From Pseudisothecium myosuroides (lineage: Eukaryota > Streptophyta > Bryopsida > Hypnales > Lembophyllaceae): DNA of 64,000 nucleotides. The notes under the pieces were generated by a model. The model did no database searches and had not been told where the DNA came from. It saw only the letters and a program-made list of their open reading frames with translations. The position numbers and the translations under genes are program-made. The stretch lies in the NCBI GenBank assembly GCA_951799445.1, contig OX637288.1:33459288-33523287 (forward strand), given 5' to 3'. This document shows positions 35,081-47,929 of this stretch, one piece after another (position 1 is the stretch's first letter; the number at the start of each line of letters is the position of its first letter).

Positions 35081-38000
35081 GAAAAGTTTTCAATTTGTAT
35101 AAGAACAAAATCTCTTGCACTACAAGAAGCCCTTGCAGTCTTTCATTTGTTAAAAATAATGAATTTCGAAGTGTTGTGATATTAGGAAGTCGAAAAACTA
35201 TTTTTATTTTTTGTTTGGTTTTTACAAAGTCTAGTGAGAAGATGAATTTTTTTTATATTGTATTTAATATGTTCATTACTTGATTCACCGTCGACTTGGT
35301 CCTTGTTTCTCTTAGGAATTCGTCTCTAAGAAATCCGACTACTGGTAAATTTTTATTGAGTGATTTACACTTCATTGTCACGGTTGTCTGTGTATTTCAT
35401 AATGCTCATAGGGTTTCATCAATTGATTACTAGATGCAATAAAATATGCAATAGAGTGTATAATTATAGTATTTGTGTAGGTATTATTCATGAAACTATT
35501 ATTACGACAATGTCAAGAATTATTTGTATAAGTTATGTTATTGGTAGTCGGAATGGAGAAATTTTGAACACTACTTACGTTACGTTGTTAGAGTTTTCCT
35601 ACAATGTTGTAGGTTCTTTCATCAAACATGTCAAACGTCCTTCAGTTCTCAAGTGAAGGGACAAATTTTTCCTTAAGTGCGCATCCTGCTCATTGCTGAC
35701 GACGTTGGCATTCCCAGTGAGCACGGTGTTTTTGAAGGTCACTGCATATTGCTGTTGATTAGAATGGATTTATTAACATTTTTTAAATTTAGTATATTTA
35801 CCTATCTGCATATGGTTCACAAAGTCAAAGCTTAGAATAGACATTTTGTAATTATAGTTTAAAGGCCTAGGGAACAAGTGTTGTCTCTGCTACTACTGTT
35901 GGCTACCTGTTTTGGAAAGGAAAGGCACTAGAAAATACATATTAGGGGTAGTCAATCCCTTCAAGGTTGAGATTTTTTCTAAGATTGAGATTCTGGCGTA
36001 TGAAATGGAAAGCCAATAGGAAGACTTTAAGAGAAGGCTGTGGAGACAATTTTTGCTGCTCTAAAGTATCATTCTCCAAATATTACTCTTCAACAGCACT
36101 AGAATTTTCTTCTCCGGAATATTGGACAAGCTCATCATCCCCTACCAAGTCATTGAATCCAGCACCCGTGGAAGTATAAAATAATAATTTTGTGAAGTTT
36201 TTCTATGTGTCGCTCTCACCAAAGTATAACAGACTGACATAGATACTGTCAAATATGAATGATTTCACTTGGAAGTAAAATGAACAAAGTGAAATAACTT
36301 TAGTAATTCCCATTTTTTCATTAGAAATAGTTAATTGTTCACCTGTACTCTGCAAGTAATCCTCTGCCTCTTTTAATTTTTTTTCAACATACCTCATCTT
36401 GCTCATTACATATTCCGGGCTTTTCTTTGTATTCACCATTTTGAGGTATACCAAAATTATAGATGTGACTGTTTTTTTTGTGGGAGCAGAGGTCTTTGTG
36501 GATCCATTTGGATTTTTAATCCCTACACATTTTCATTTTTCATAATTTTTGGACAACTCCAATCACTCAAACAACTGCACCTTACTGAAATCGGTTCACG
36601 CTTCATAGACAATATTTAGAGGTGGCCCGGGAGGTGGTTCTTGCAATCGACCGCCAAATTCTATAGAACATGAGGAGTTGAGAATGACAATTTCAACTAG
36701 TAGCAACTAAATCCATCTTCCAAGCTATAGACTCCTAAATGTTTGTTTGTTTGTTTTTTGGTCAATTTTTAGTTAAACGACCCTAAGTGGAAAAAAACAG
36801 CACTTCCAAATCCTCCAATTATGTGTCCTAAATTTCTTAAATCATCTCAACACATGATTTGGAGAAATAAAATAACCTCCAAGATCAAAATCATAATAAA
36901 AACGTCCAATTTGGACCCTAAATGAGCTAAATTACACCCTAAGAACTATTCACAACACACCACATTTCACCAAAACAATCTAATTCACATACTTCAAGCT
37001 AGTGTTCTAAATTCAATATTATAAGTTATAACATTCATGTCTTTTTAAACAATTAGAATGATTCTTTTATTTTGATTACTTAAACTACAAACCTTAATTT
37101 TTGCCCTATTTGTACAACGCTTTCGCACTTACCCAAAAATCTGGACAATGAGCCTTCCTAATTATGCATTCTTTTTAGGGTACCCAATCACGCAAAATTG
37201 AGCCCTAATTTTTTCCCAACAAGAACTCCATATATGCCAATTAGGACCATTCAACCAATATTGTAAGACAAAAATAGGTTGTAAGTAACATTACAGTAAA
37301 TTCAACATGATATTCTATTAGATTATCCATCAAAAAGAAACCCAAAACAAGGGCCACCGATCACCGCAATTGTGGTAGTAGACCACTTCTCATTAGAACG
37401 GCTACCATTGTCTCAATTGTTGTCCAAATTGCCCAAGACTAAGCTTGTTGAAAGCTTGACTTGGCCCCTCACTTGCTCACTAAAATTCAGCTGCAGAATC
37501 TTTGTGAAGCTCCCGATATGCTTTTTCAAAGTCGCTTCTCTTAATTTTAGCAGCAGCATGTCCAACTCACATAAAATCGGTTGCCTTTGCCTTGTCCGCG
37601 CTTCAAATGAGTCAAATTTAGGCTTTTTGAAAAAACAAATTTAAGGCGCATCTTTTCACCAATTTTCAGCTCCATTTGAGTTGCCATGCTCTTGCTATTG
37701 CTTGCCAAAGTTGACAGTTTAGATCTCACTCAAAATTCTTCCCTCATACTCAAGCACTTTCTCATTTGACCTCCAAAAACTCTATTTTTCAGTCATTTTC
37801 TTTCATAGAACGGTGAAACCTACTCAACAAATTGTTCATAGTCTTTCCCTTTCCTAATCACTAGCAATCCATCTCTAAAATGCCCACAAATCACAAGAAA
37901 TTGCTTTCTAAACACATACACCAAGAGAGAGAGCTCAAACAAAACAAGAAAGCTTCTAACCCTAATCTCCCACCCTAAGAGCCAATAGTTTAGAGATTCA

Positions 38001-38109
38001 TCCATTAAAATTTCATTTCCACACTACTCTATTGAAAATTACACTAAATTGCAGGAAACTACACTAATTTACTATAAAACGCACTACTTTATTGCAAACC
38101 TCTCTAATT
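35081..38109. other. AT-rich spacer, no gene seen
   Basis: Short frames only, with no domain, RNA gene or repeat structure that I can defend. Confidence 0.5.
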
Positions 38110-38300
38110 TACTCCCTCCGTCCCAAAATGATCTTTCGGTTGGCCCAAATTATTTGTCCCAAAATGATCTTCCTCCTGTGACGTAGAGGAAAAGTCCGAG
38201 AAATTAAAGCTTGCAAATGTGCATAGTAGCAATATTGAAATTTCTCTTCCAAATGACAAGCTCTTGTTTTTGTTTTTTATGAGAATAGAGGGGACATACT
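38110..38300. mobile_element. Stowaway/mariner-type terminal sequence, probably a MITE
   Basis: TACTCCCTCCGTCCCAAAATG at 38110-38130 is the canonical plant Stowaway/mariner terminus next to TA. CCCAAAATGATCTTC recurs 45 bp further on. The opposite end is degraded: GGGGACATACTCTA near 38290 may be its relic. Stowaway MITEs are moved by mariner transposases such as the relic at 46030-47659, but a direct link here is not shown. Confidence 0.5.
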
Positions 38301-39040
38301 CTATACACTTTCACTTTCAATGGGCCCATCATGTACAATACAAGTAGCTACGCACAAATTTCAATGGAATGGAAGGTGACTAGAAGTTGGGTGGAAGGTG
38401 GCATGGCTGGATGTGGGCCACACTGTTTTTTATTTTGCAAAATAAATCATGAGAGAAGAAATGACTTGAGAAACCCTCACAGTACAACAGTATTACTGCC
38501 ATGCTCTCCAGTCCAGAGAATTTTTTCATTTGCACAGCCCCATTCAGTTGAATGGGCCGGGGTGGATTAATCTCGCTCGTTCTCTCCAAGTCATTCCATA
38601 GGGTGCAAGTAAAAAAAACAACTATTTTGAGCTGAATAATTTATCTTCTACATTACTCCTAGCTAATTTGGGGCCTCTAGTTGCAAGTATGAATTCAGAA
38701 TTTGCAAATATTATCATAGGTGGCAAATAAAAAATTCCAACATTTTCTCAAGGAATAGAATTGAGGACGAGCTAGGGATCAATCCACCCTAGCCATTGAA
38801 TGGACTGACCAAATTTTTTTTCTACCAATGTGAATGGCCTAGATGTAAGACCAAAAATGTGTTGGATGAAAATTTGGTGTTCCATTAATTTGCTACAACA
38901 TCCCCCAAAATCATCAATTCGACATTTTAGATCTACATTGTTGTTCCCTGATTAATCCTTACTTGACGCTATGGTTGTGTTTTGGCCGATGAATGACAAT
39001 GAATCATTCTATGTAGGACAAAAGTGCAATTGTACATCCT
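38301..39040. other. Spacer, no gene seen
   Basis: Overlapping short frames occur on both strands at 38331-38589 without recognisable features. Nothing else is seen. Confidence 0.45.
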
Positions 39041-40601
39041 TTAACCCCTAAAATTTCTTGACTATGTTTTCACCAAAAACGCTCCACAACTGCCATTTCT
39101 AGTACACGTACCAAATTTTAGAAAGAAAAAAAAAACATTTTTGGACACATGTAACCATAGGATCTTATAGTATGCTAGTTTTAGAAGATGTGGAAAGAAA
39201 TTCAAAATTTTCCACAACCCGTTGGAATTTATTAGCGTTTGAATTGGCAAAAATCCATTTTTTGTCCCTGCAAAAAACAAGGCAGCTGTACTTCACAAGG
39301 TCACATTTGTATGAAAAAATGTCCAATATGGTGGTGCTTCTTTGAATTTTTTTTCTAAACAAGTTGGCTACATGCTTAAACATTTTCAAATCGTTTGGAA
39401 TTGTACAACATATAGGAAAAGAATAGTAAGTAAAAAGAAGTAGAGAATGATTCAAAACACTAAATTGTTAAGAATTTAATTATGGAATTGAGAAATGTCA
39501 ATCCAACGGTTTTAATGTTGTTATAAAAAATCTATATCCTATGATTTTATTGTTTTTCAAAAAAAAATTAATTTTGAGTGAAATAAACAACTTCAAAGTT
39601 TATTTTAGAGTAGAAAATGCATAACTGCCCGCAAACTAAAATTCCTCATAACTTTTGACTCATTGATTGAAATGGAATGATTCAAAGCTTTCCACGCACA
39701 TATAAATTTGAAAAACCAATTTCAAATTTTTATTATTGAAAAAAGTGATTTTTCTCATCTGCCCGATTTGCATGAGTTGAGAAACAAACAACATACTAGG
39801 CCATAACTTTTGACTACTATTTCCAAGTGTCATGAAATTTAGTGCAAATGAAAGATACTCCTTGTCCACACCTTCTATTAAAATTTCAGCCTAAAATATG
39901 AAAATCACAAGTCACACGTACCTACCCAAAATTACTATGTTGCTAAAAATGTTTTAGAAGAATTTTTTTTTATTCATTCTATTTGGACTAATAATGAGAA
40001 AGTTATAGACAATCTTGTTTTTCGGGCAATTTAAGCATCTTCTTCAAAAAACAACTTATAGAATTCATTTTTGAATGCAATTTTCAAATTTTTTCAATTT
40101 TTTTTTGATGAGGTCAAGTTTGTTTGCAAGAATAATCCCACCGTTGGAATTATGGTGTTTTAATTCCATCTAAGAGCTATTAACAATTTAGTGTTTCGAT
40201 CAATTTTGGACCTATTTCAATTTTGATATGTGAAAATCAAGTTTTGATATGTTGAAATTTTTTTTCCCGACTCTCAACTCAAATGTTCAACATAAAAATT
40301 TAACTTTGTGTAGTGTAGTGCAAAAAAAATCCACAAATGGCCGTCAAAGTCATCTGAAATTGTAGGAAATATTTTAAAAAAACTTTTTTTTCTAACTTTG
40401 AATGCTAATATCTTCCAATCAAAACGGTCAAATTTCTTCAAATTTTTACCACATGATTTGAGACAAGTGAAGTACAAGATCCTAAGATCCTACGGTTAGA
40501 TTCTAAAAAAATGTTTTTTTGGTTTCTTGAGTGATTGCAGCAGAAATGAAAGTTTTCAGTGGTTCCAGAGCCATAAAATGCCTTTGTATTTTAGGGGTTA
40601 A
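39041..40601. mobile_element. piggyBac-type MITE, 1.56 kb, right-type sequence at both ends
   Basis: TTAA-CCCCTAAA at 39041 and TTTAGGGGTTAA ending at 40601. The left flank reads CTTGACTATGTTTTCACC, CTGCCATTTCTAG, which is the reverse complement of the family right end. The right flank carries ATCCTACGGTTAGAT and GCAGAAATGAAAG, also right-type but diverged. Non-coding, presumably moved by a piggyBac transposase. Confidence 0.75.
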
Positions 40602-41517
40602 AGTAAAAGATGTTGCAAAATACCAAAAGGGATAAGTTCCACAGTCACTAGCTTGGTGTTTCAGGGCTGTACCTTGAAGGACACAGCCTTCTATGAGCTA
40701 CATAGTCAAAAAAATGTTCCAATTATAGAACCACTACGTGCTTTTTTTGTTACTACATCGAACGAAGAAGTTATCTATTGGACACTTTGGATCAGTGTTT
40801 TTTTTTCCGGCGATTTGGTGCAAAATTGCACCAAATTTTTTGACCTAGCACCAAGCCTATAGGAAATTTTTAGTAAAATTTTGGATGAAATCGCCAAAAA
40901 ACTTCAAGTTCAAGAAAAATCTTGGATGAAATCGCCAAATAATGAATGAAAATAGAATTATAGATACGTAGTATCACATTTTCTATCCAATACGTGGATG
41001 AATGTTGAAACTTGGAGCACCACCGTAAAATTTAATATCGCCACTTTGCCACTTCATGGAAAATGAAAAAAAAAAAAACTGCTTTGGGTCTTCAACGTCC
41101 TTCAAGGGTTAAATGATTCTAAATATGAGAGGAAGAAAAAATAGAAGTACTCTCAGAATATGGCTATGAATAATGAAATTATGTTAGGTCAATTTTTTTG
41201 CCAAAATCTTACCTATTTTTTGAAAAATTCATCCAATTTTTTCATCCATGATATACTCTAAAATCTATAACCACATTAAAGTCTTATATACATTGTAAAG
41301 TTTTAATGATGTTAGTTAATTTCGTAATACGCGATGGATGAAAGTATGTTAGTGACGGAAGGATGGGAAAAATTATGGAGTTTTACACTTCCTTGTATTC
41401 TAGGGTGCACATTGTATTACTAGCAAGAAAACCAAAACAAATTGTTGGATAGTAGTTAGTATAAATACACCTAGAAGCAAGTATATTAGCATATGAGTAC
41501 GATTCCATTAACCCCTA
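40602..41517. other. AT-rich spacer, no gene seen
   Basis: A frame at 40653-40862 looks random. ATGAAATCGCCAA occurs twice in close tandem near 40890-40940. Nothing else is seen. Confidence 0.45.
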
Positions 41518-42255
41518 AATGTAAAAACTGCGTTTTTTGGCAACATGGTGATTTTGGGCAGCTCACTACGAGTGGAGTTTTTATTTTTTTTCTTTGAAAA
41601 TTTTACACAACATGTGCCCGAGGAGTAGCTTTAAGGCCCAACAATTTTCATACCTTTTGACTTCATGGTTAAAAAGTTATTGCATGATATGTGATTTTCA
41701 TTGCTCGGCGGGCAGCCCGGGCAGCTCAGAAAACTTCTTTAAATCATTTAAAAAAATAAATAAATAAATTGAAATTGGTTCTTTAGATTTATATAGAAGT
41801 GTGAAGCTTTGAATCATTCAATTTGGATCAATGAGTCAAAAGTTATGAAGAGTTGAAGTTTGTGGGTAGGTATGATTTTGAGAGACTCCATACCTACCCA
41901 CAAACTTCAACTCTTCATAACTTTTGACTCATTGATCCAAATTGAATGATTCAAAGCTTCACACTTCTATATAAATCTAAAGAACCAATTTCAATTTTTT
42001 TTTTTTTTTTTTTAAATTATTTAAAGAAGTTTTCTGAGCTGCCCGGGCTGCCCGCCGAGCAATGAAAATCACATATCATGCAATAACTTTTTAACCATGA
42101 AGTCAAAAGGTATGAAAATTGTTGGGCCTTAAAGCTACTCCTCGGGCACATGTTGTGTAAAATTTTCAAAGAAAAAAAATAAAAACTCCATTCGTAGTGA
42201 GCTGCCCAAAATTGCTATGTTGCCAAAAAACGCAGCTTGGTCCTTTAGGGGTTAA
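41518..42255. mobile_element. piggyBac-type foldback MITE, two long arms around a 16-bp loop
   Basis: TTAA-CCCCTAAA at 41518 and TTTAGGGGTTAA ending at 42255 enclose an almost perfect inverted repeat. The left arm 41518-41873 pairs with the right arm 41890-42255 around a loop at 41874-41889. Both ends are left-type (CTGCGTTTTTTGGCAACAT, TTTTGGGCAGCTCACTACGA), matching the left end of the transposase-bearing element at 2345. A transcript through it would form a dsRNA hairpin of about 350 bp. Confidence 0.92.
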
Positions 42256-43428
42256 TAGATTATCTTAGTTTCAATTAGGTCTTGTTGGTAGGCATTTCAG
42301 ATTCTTTCAATATAATTTTATATTTTTTAGACAATGTATGAATAAATGAAGGATTTTTAAGGTACTCTATACTAGTTTTAGGTGTCTCTAAAATTGACCT
42401 ACACTTAAATGTTCAAGATGTGTATGTTTTAGGCATGATCTATGATAATTGGTTTTGCACCATGTTATATTACAATTAAGGTACATCAATATAAGTTTTG
42501 GGCTTTTCAAACTTTAGAAAAGGTGCGGCAATAACTTCACAAATCAATGCTAACACACAATTTCTTTTGTAGCTTTACTCTGGGTACTTTCAAAGTTCAT
42601 TTATGTGTATCCGCACATGAGATTGTGGGTTGACTAACAAAATAGTGTTTCACAAACTTATTGGCGAGTTCTTGTCAAGTGTTCTTTTACATTAATTTTA
42701 ATAAAAAATAAAGTCTGAAATTGGTGTGTTTTCTAAATTACTTTTATAACTATGTCATTTTAATCATTTTTATATCTATTGTCTATTGTAAGAAATTTCA
42801 CATTTATTTCACTTTTACATCCCTCCCAAATCTATGTGTTCTTGTGGCCTAGGACTCAAATTGGTTTGTCTTTGATATTTTGAGAAGCCCTTTCAAGCAC
42901 CAAAAACAAGAGACCAAGAGGTCAAAACAATTCTAAAATATTTTTGTATCCTTTTGAGTTGAAATATCTACCAACAATACACTTTATGAGATTTACTATT
43001 TTCTTTCAAGACATTGGAGTCTTTGTCAATGTCATTAATTCACTTTTATTATACATGTAAAGGAGTTGTTAACTAAGATGCAAAGCAAGTAGTCTAATAA
43101 ATCCAAATACTCCATTTAACCCTCAAAGGACCAAAAGGCTACCAAGTGACTTCTGCAACTCTATTTACATAAAAATTTGAATTGTAAATCTCACTAACAA
43201 TCCGTAAACAATAAAAAGACCATGGATGGGTTTTTTTGTTGAATGCGTCAATGCAATCCAATAAAAAATTGAACATCTTTTAATAGAGTTTGCCACCCCC
43301 TAGCAAAGAAGATTCAACTAAGAGTAATGGACAAGCCTAATTTGTATGGAACATCCAAACATTATTGTGGTCCATTAATTTGGATGACTCCACCTAAGAC
43401 TATTAGATGGAATGAAATGTTTGTAAAT
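42256..43428. other. AT-rich spacer, no gene seen
   Basis: Short frames only. No repeat or RNA signal is supported. Confidence 0.45.
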
Positions 43429-44350
43429 TTAACCCCTAAAGTTCCTTGACTATGTTCTCACCAAAATGCTCCCAAACTGCCATTTCTAGTACAAGTACAT
43501 AATTTTTGAAAAATATCATTTTTGGACACATGTAACTGTAGGATCTTGTAGTACTCTGGTTTGAAAATATGTGGAAAACATTTCAGAAATTTTCATAGTG
43601 GAGATTGCAAGATATTAGTGTTTGAAATGGCAAAAGTCCTTTTTTTGGCCCTCCGAAAAACCGGGCAGCTGCACTTCACAAGATCATATTATTATGAAAA
43701 AAATTCCAAAATGGTAAAGCTTCTTTGGATTCATTCTTCAGGTCAAGTTGGCTACATGCTTGAAAATTTTCAGATTATTTGGAATTGTACAACATATAGG
43801 AAAAAAATAGTAAGTAAAAAGATTGGTTCAAAACGCTAGATTGTTAACAAGATAATTATGGAATTGAAAAATGCCAATCCCAATGGTTGCAATGTTGTAA
43901 TAAAAAATCTACATCATACAATTTTTTTTTTGGAAAAATATTGAAAATTGAGTGAAACAAACAACTTCAAAGTTTATTTTAGAATAGACAATCTATAACT
44001 GCCCGCAAACTAAAAATCTTCATACCGTTTGACTCACTGATCAAAATGGAATGATTAAAAGCTTTCCACATATGTATAAATCTAATAAAACAATTTCAAA
44101 TTTTTATTTTTGAAAAAAGTGATTTTTTCTAATCTGCTCGGACTGCCCGAGTTGGAAAACAAACTACATATTATGCAATAACTTTCGACTCCTATTTCCA
44201 AATGTCATGAAATTTTGTGCATATGAAAGATATTACTCGACCCCACCTTCTATAAAAATTTCAGCCCAAAATATAAAAATCTCCAGTCAAAGGTACCTGC
44301 CCAAAATTTCTATATTGCCAAAAAACGCATGTTGGTTCGTTAGGGGTTAA
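43429..44350 (-). mobile_element. piggyBac-type MITE, 922 bp, keeps both family ends
   Basis: TTAA-CCCCTAAAG at 43429 and TTAGGGGTTAA ending at 44350. Read on the - strand it begins like the left end of the transposase-bearing element (GCGTTTTTTGGCA, TTTTGGGCAGGTACCT) and ends like its right end (CTAGAAATGGCAGTTTGGGAGC, CATAGTCAAGGAACTTTAGG). That makes it an internally deleted derivative of that family, and the best evidence that the MITEs here belong to the piggyBac lineage. Confidence 0.88.
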
Positions 44351-46029
44351 TTTGTGTTTTTCAATGCATGAGCACATTTGTAATGGATTATTGTATATTC
44401 CTTCAATACAATATTATTGAATTCAAAAAACAAATATATTTCACTCCTAAAGTTTGAAGGCCATTTTTCCATCACAACCTACTAAAAATGTCATTTTATT
44501 GCAAAGAGTCAAAAAGCCTTGACATTGATTTTTTTGCATATTTGACCATATAATCTGGCATTAGATTAGTGTATAATTTTGTACAAAAAATTGAAGAATA
44601 TTGCCACTATGTAAATTGCACAAGGTTGGTATTTAAAGTAAAAAGAAAAAGCTTTTGGGACCTTGCTTGATTTGGATGTGGACTTCAAGTTTTTGCACTA
44701 TTGCTTTTGAATTTCTTTTTTGTTATGTTCACAAATAGAGTTCAAAATCTAAAAATCTTAATTAAAAAAAAAAAACTTAATTTATATTCATTAAAGTTTT
44801 TTGATTAGAGTAGATTCAAGATAGAAGGAAAAACTACACCATTAATAACTCTAACCTAGAAAAAAAAACTAATTCCATCGGTGAGATTATTCTTGTAAAA
44901 GATCTTCATTTTTAACTACCTGAGCAACCACATATGGTCGCTCCACAATTTGAGGCTTGTTTTGGTGTGGGCAATTAAATTCCTTTGACTTGTTTAAAAG
45001 TTTTTAAGGGCAATATTGAAGGTCAACTATTGGAAAGTTTTATTTTTCTCTAGAAAAGGTAAATATTTGATTTTGAGAAATCCTCAAAGGCATATATGTA
45101 CCATTAGTGGAATTATAAAGCTTGCAAATTTCCTTCATTTCCCGATTTTGAGCAGAGCTTGCTAATTTCACTTGAATTGAGACCCGAATTGAGATCTAGA
45201 AAATTGAACTTATCCATTTGCTTTGAAAATGGTCCCACTCGAAAGAATACAATGTTTTCATGATATCGGCCATTGAAAATTTAATCATGCAAATGTTGAT
45301 TTGGAGAAACTTGTGATTTCTACTTATAATAAAAAAATTACTCCAAAATGGAGTACATTTCTACAATTCTAAGATGGACTATGTAATGAATTTGATAGCT
45401 CTTCATTTGAACCTAAGTTTTTTGGAAGTGCATTTTAATGTGCCAACACAATTTTAAGTTGTTTATGTCACCTACAATCCCAAAGAACTCTTATATGCAA
45501 ATTTCTCAAACATTGTGAGGAGGGACAACATACTAAAAATAAAATACACACATCTCTCTTGTTATAATTTCACAAAGCCTATGCAATTCACTCAAAAGTA
45601 GAATGCACACTTACAAGGAAGCTTTCTAATCATCTGTACTGTTGTATTTTGAAAATAAAACAATTTGCTTCAATGGAAAGAATTATAAGCCCGTATTCTT
45701 TTTTTCAAAAGAAAAACACACTTGGAAAGTCTTAGGCCCTTAGTTGTTAACCTTGTGAATTTAAAAAAAAATTATAAATATTGAATTCAAAAATAAAATT
45801 TAAAAACAATAATTCGAGAAAACATTTGAGTTGCCCAAAAAACAACTTTGTCTACAACTTTTACATCACTAATCCAAATAGAATTAACCAAAGCTTTCCA
45901 TTCAAATGAAATTACAATCTATAACCACCAAATTTTTAATATTTAATATTTCAAATTGTTGTGGGTTTTTTTTCACACACCAAACTAAAATATTGGCTTA
46001 TTGTGCCATAACTTTTGCTCCCTGGTCTT
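44351..46029. other. AT-rich spacer, no gene seen
   Basis: No supported feature. Parts resemble the internal sequence of the piggyBac-type MITEs (phrases like CATAACTTTTG and TTTCCAT), so some may be very old MITE debris. Confidence 0.4.
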
Positions 46030-47659
46030 CTACATGTGACTAATAGTGTCTTGAGCACCTCGTGATATGTCAATAGGACACTCTAGATTTACAAGAAGAC
46101 GGCCTAATCTTGCTAATCTTGCTTTACCTATGTGAAGGAGCTTGTAGTTGTTGCCACCATTAACTTTCATGACACTGATGAAGTAGTTTTGAAGAGAAAA
46201 AAAAGACCTTTTGATACTGTAGTGATTGAATGGCTCAAAAGAATCCAAGGTCCAACACATTTGTATCTGGACTGTTTGGTGGTTGGCACACTAAACGGAT
46301 CTTGAGTCCGTCCTTATCGCCTTCTTCAATCAAAATTGGGTCACTTGGACTTGGGTGTGGTTTTGCATTATTCTGTTGAACAAAGACTTCAATTGGTCCT
46401 GGTTTTGAGCTTTGTGGCCAAATCAATCTGATGTCTAGAAACACCTTCTCCATCAAAATCTGTTTTGTGACCTCCTTTGTGATTGCTGCAATTGGCTTTG
46501 TCTCCATTGTATCAATTGGCCAATTTTTACTCGATTGTTTGGCAGGTTCTTGAAATACAAGAAAATATATTCTAATTTTTTCGTTGAAAATTTATTCCTC
46601 AAGTAATCAAAGCGAGGGTGAGCAACGGCAGCAAGGAACATCACCTTGAGAATAAAGGGCTTACTTTTACCTGTGTGTTGGGGCTCTTCTTCAGCAGGCA
46701 CCAAGTAGAAGCTACCGCTTTCCTCAGTGAGATAGAACCATTTCTCATCAATATGAACACTTTCAGAGGAGCCCTTAAATGTTGGAGACTCCATATTCAG
46801 GGATGATGGTTCAATCATTGATAGCGCATACTGAAGTCGAGATTTCTTATTTACTTCAGTGAGAAATGGTTTTAGTGCACTTGAATGACTGTCCTTCACT
46901 ATAAGAAACCCCCGTTTTAGGTGACTAGCCCTAATTTTTTATGACGGATTTTAGGTGATGTCAATGTTGACGACCCAAAAATTTTATGTCAACAAAAATG
47001 TCCAATGTGACATCAATGTTGACATAAAAACAATGGATTGTCAATGTTAATGTTATGTTGAACATTTTTGTTGACATTAAAATTTTGGATTGTCAACATT
47101 GACATCACCTAAAATCCATCATAAAAAATTAGGGCTTATCACCTAAAACGGAGGTTTCTTATAGTGCTTCTTTTATGCGTCGATGTAGCGTTGACTTTGA
47201 GACATTCCTGGCACATGCCAAAGATTGAATGTTCTTACATTGCCTCAACGAAATATCTTTGACAATGGCTACATCGATGTCCTTCTTCTTTCATCCCAAA
47301 TTTCCTTGAATTTGAGAAGAAACATTAGCAAAGTCATTACCGTTTGATATAGATGCTTGCTCCCTTGCCCAAACACTACTGATTGTTCGAGTGTTGAATC
47401 CAAATTGATGAGCCGTAGGTGTAATCGATCCTTTCTTCAAGCTTCCATTGTCACTTTGAGCTGATAAAAATTCGTAACATGATCGACGGTGTGATGCAAT
47501 CATATTCGCCTTTTGGACCAACAAAGCAAGTCTTGGTTGTAGTTCCCCTTCTATCCATGTAGAAGAATGAAACAACCTTAATAATGAGGCTTTGCCTATA
47601 GATTCAGTTTGTAAGCCACATAAGACAGGAAACATATAGCAATGAGGTAAAAAAACCAA
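46030..47659 (-). pseudogene. Plant mariner-like (DD39D) transposase pseudogene
   Basis: The pieces run 5' to 3' from 47659 down to 46030. The N-terminal helix-turn-helix part (GSLKKGSITPTAHQFGFNTR) and a second HTH stretch before 47170 lead to the catalytic core at 46453-46899 with VHIDEKWFYLTE (first Asp). The second block at 46235-46507 has VFVQQNNAKPH where the family has QQDNAKPH, so the second catalytic Asp has become Asn. NSPDTNVLDLGFF follows with the third Asp at the DD39D spacing. A TGA at 46235-46237 replaces the Arg expected in GFFRAIQSLQ, and another frame holds the C-terminal motif VMKVNGGNNYK. A 270-bp CACTA MITE at 46897-47166 splits the gene. Clearly inactive. Confidence 0.88.
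46897..47166. mobile_element. CACTA-type MITE, 270 bp, with CTT target duplication
   Basis: Begins CACTATAAGAAACC and ends with its inverse, GGTTTCTTATAGTG. The flanking CTT at 46894-46896 and 47167-47169 is the 3-bp duplication typical of CACTA elements. TIRs continue as CGTTTTAGGTGA and the two halves pair over most of their length. Removing it together with one CTT rejoins the mariner sequence, so it was inserted after the mariner gene arrived. Confidence 0.9.
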
Positions 47660-47929
47660 ACATATCCCTCAAAAAAATCATGTCATTCCTCTCTGTTCAA
47701 CTTATATGCAGTTAGGAAAACTTAATTTTGATTACACAAAGTAATAAATAGAAATATAGGCTGCATTTTTTTGACATTGGAATAGAGCCGGAATTTCTAA
47801 AACATTCCTTTCCAATATCAATTGAGTCAGGCAGTTCACAGTCTCTAAAACCAAAATTGAAGCAGGCTTGAATGTTGTGTATTTTTGTTGCTTAGTAATG
47901 GATTTCCATTTGTTTAATAAAAAACATTA

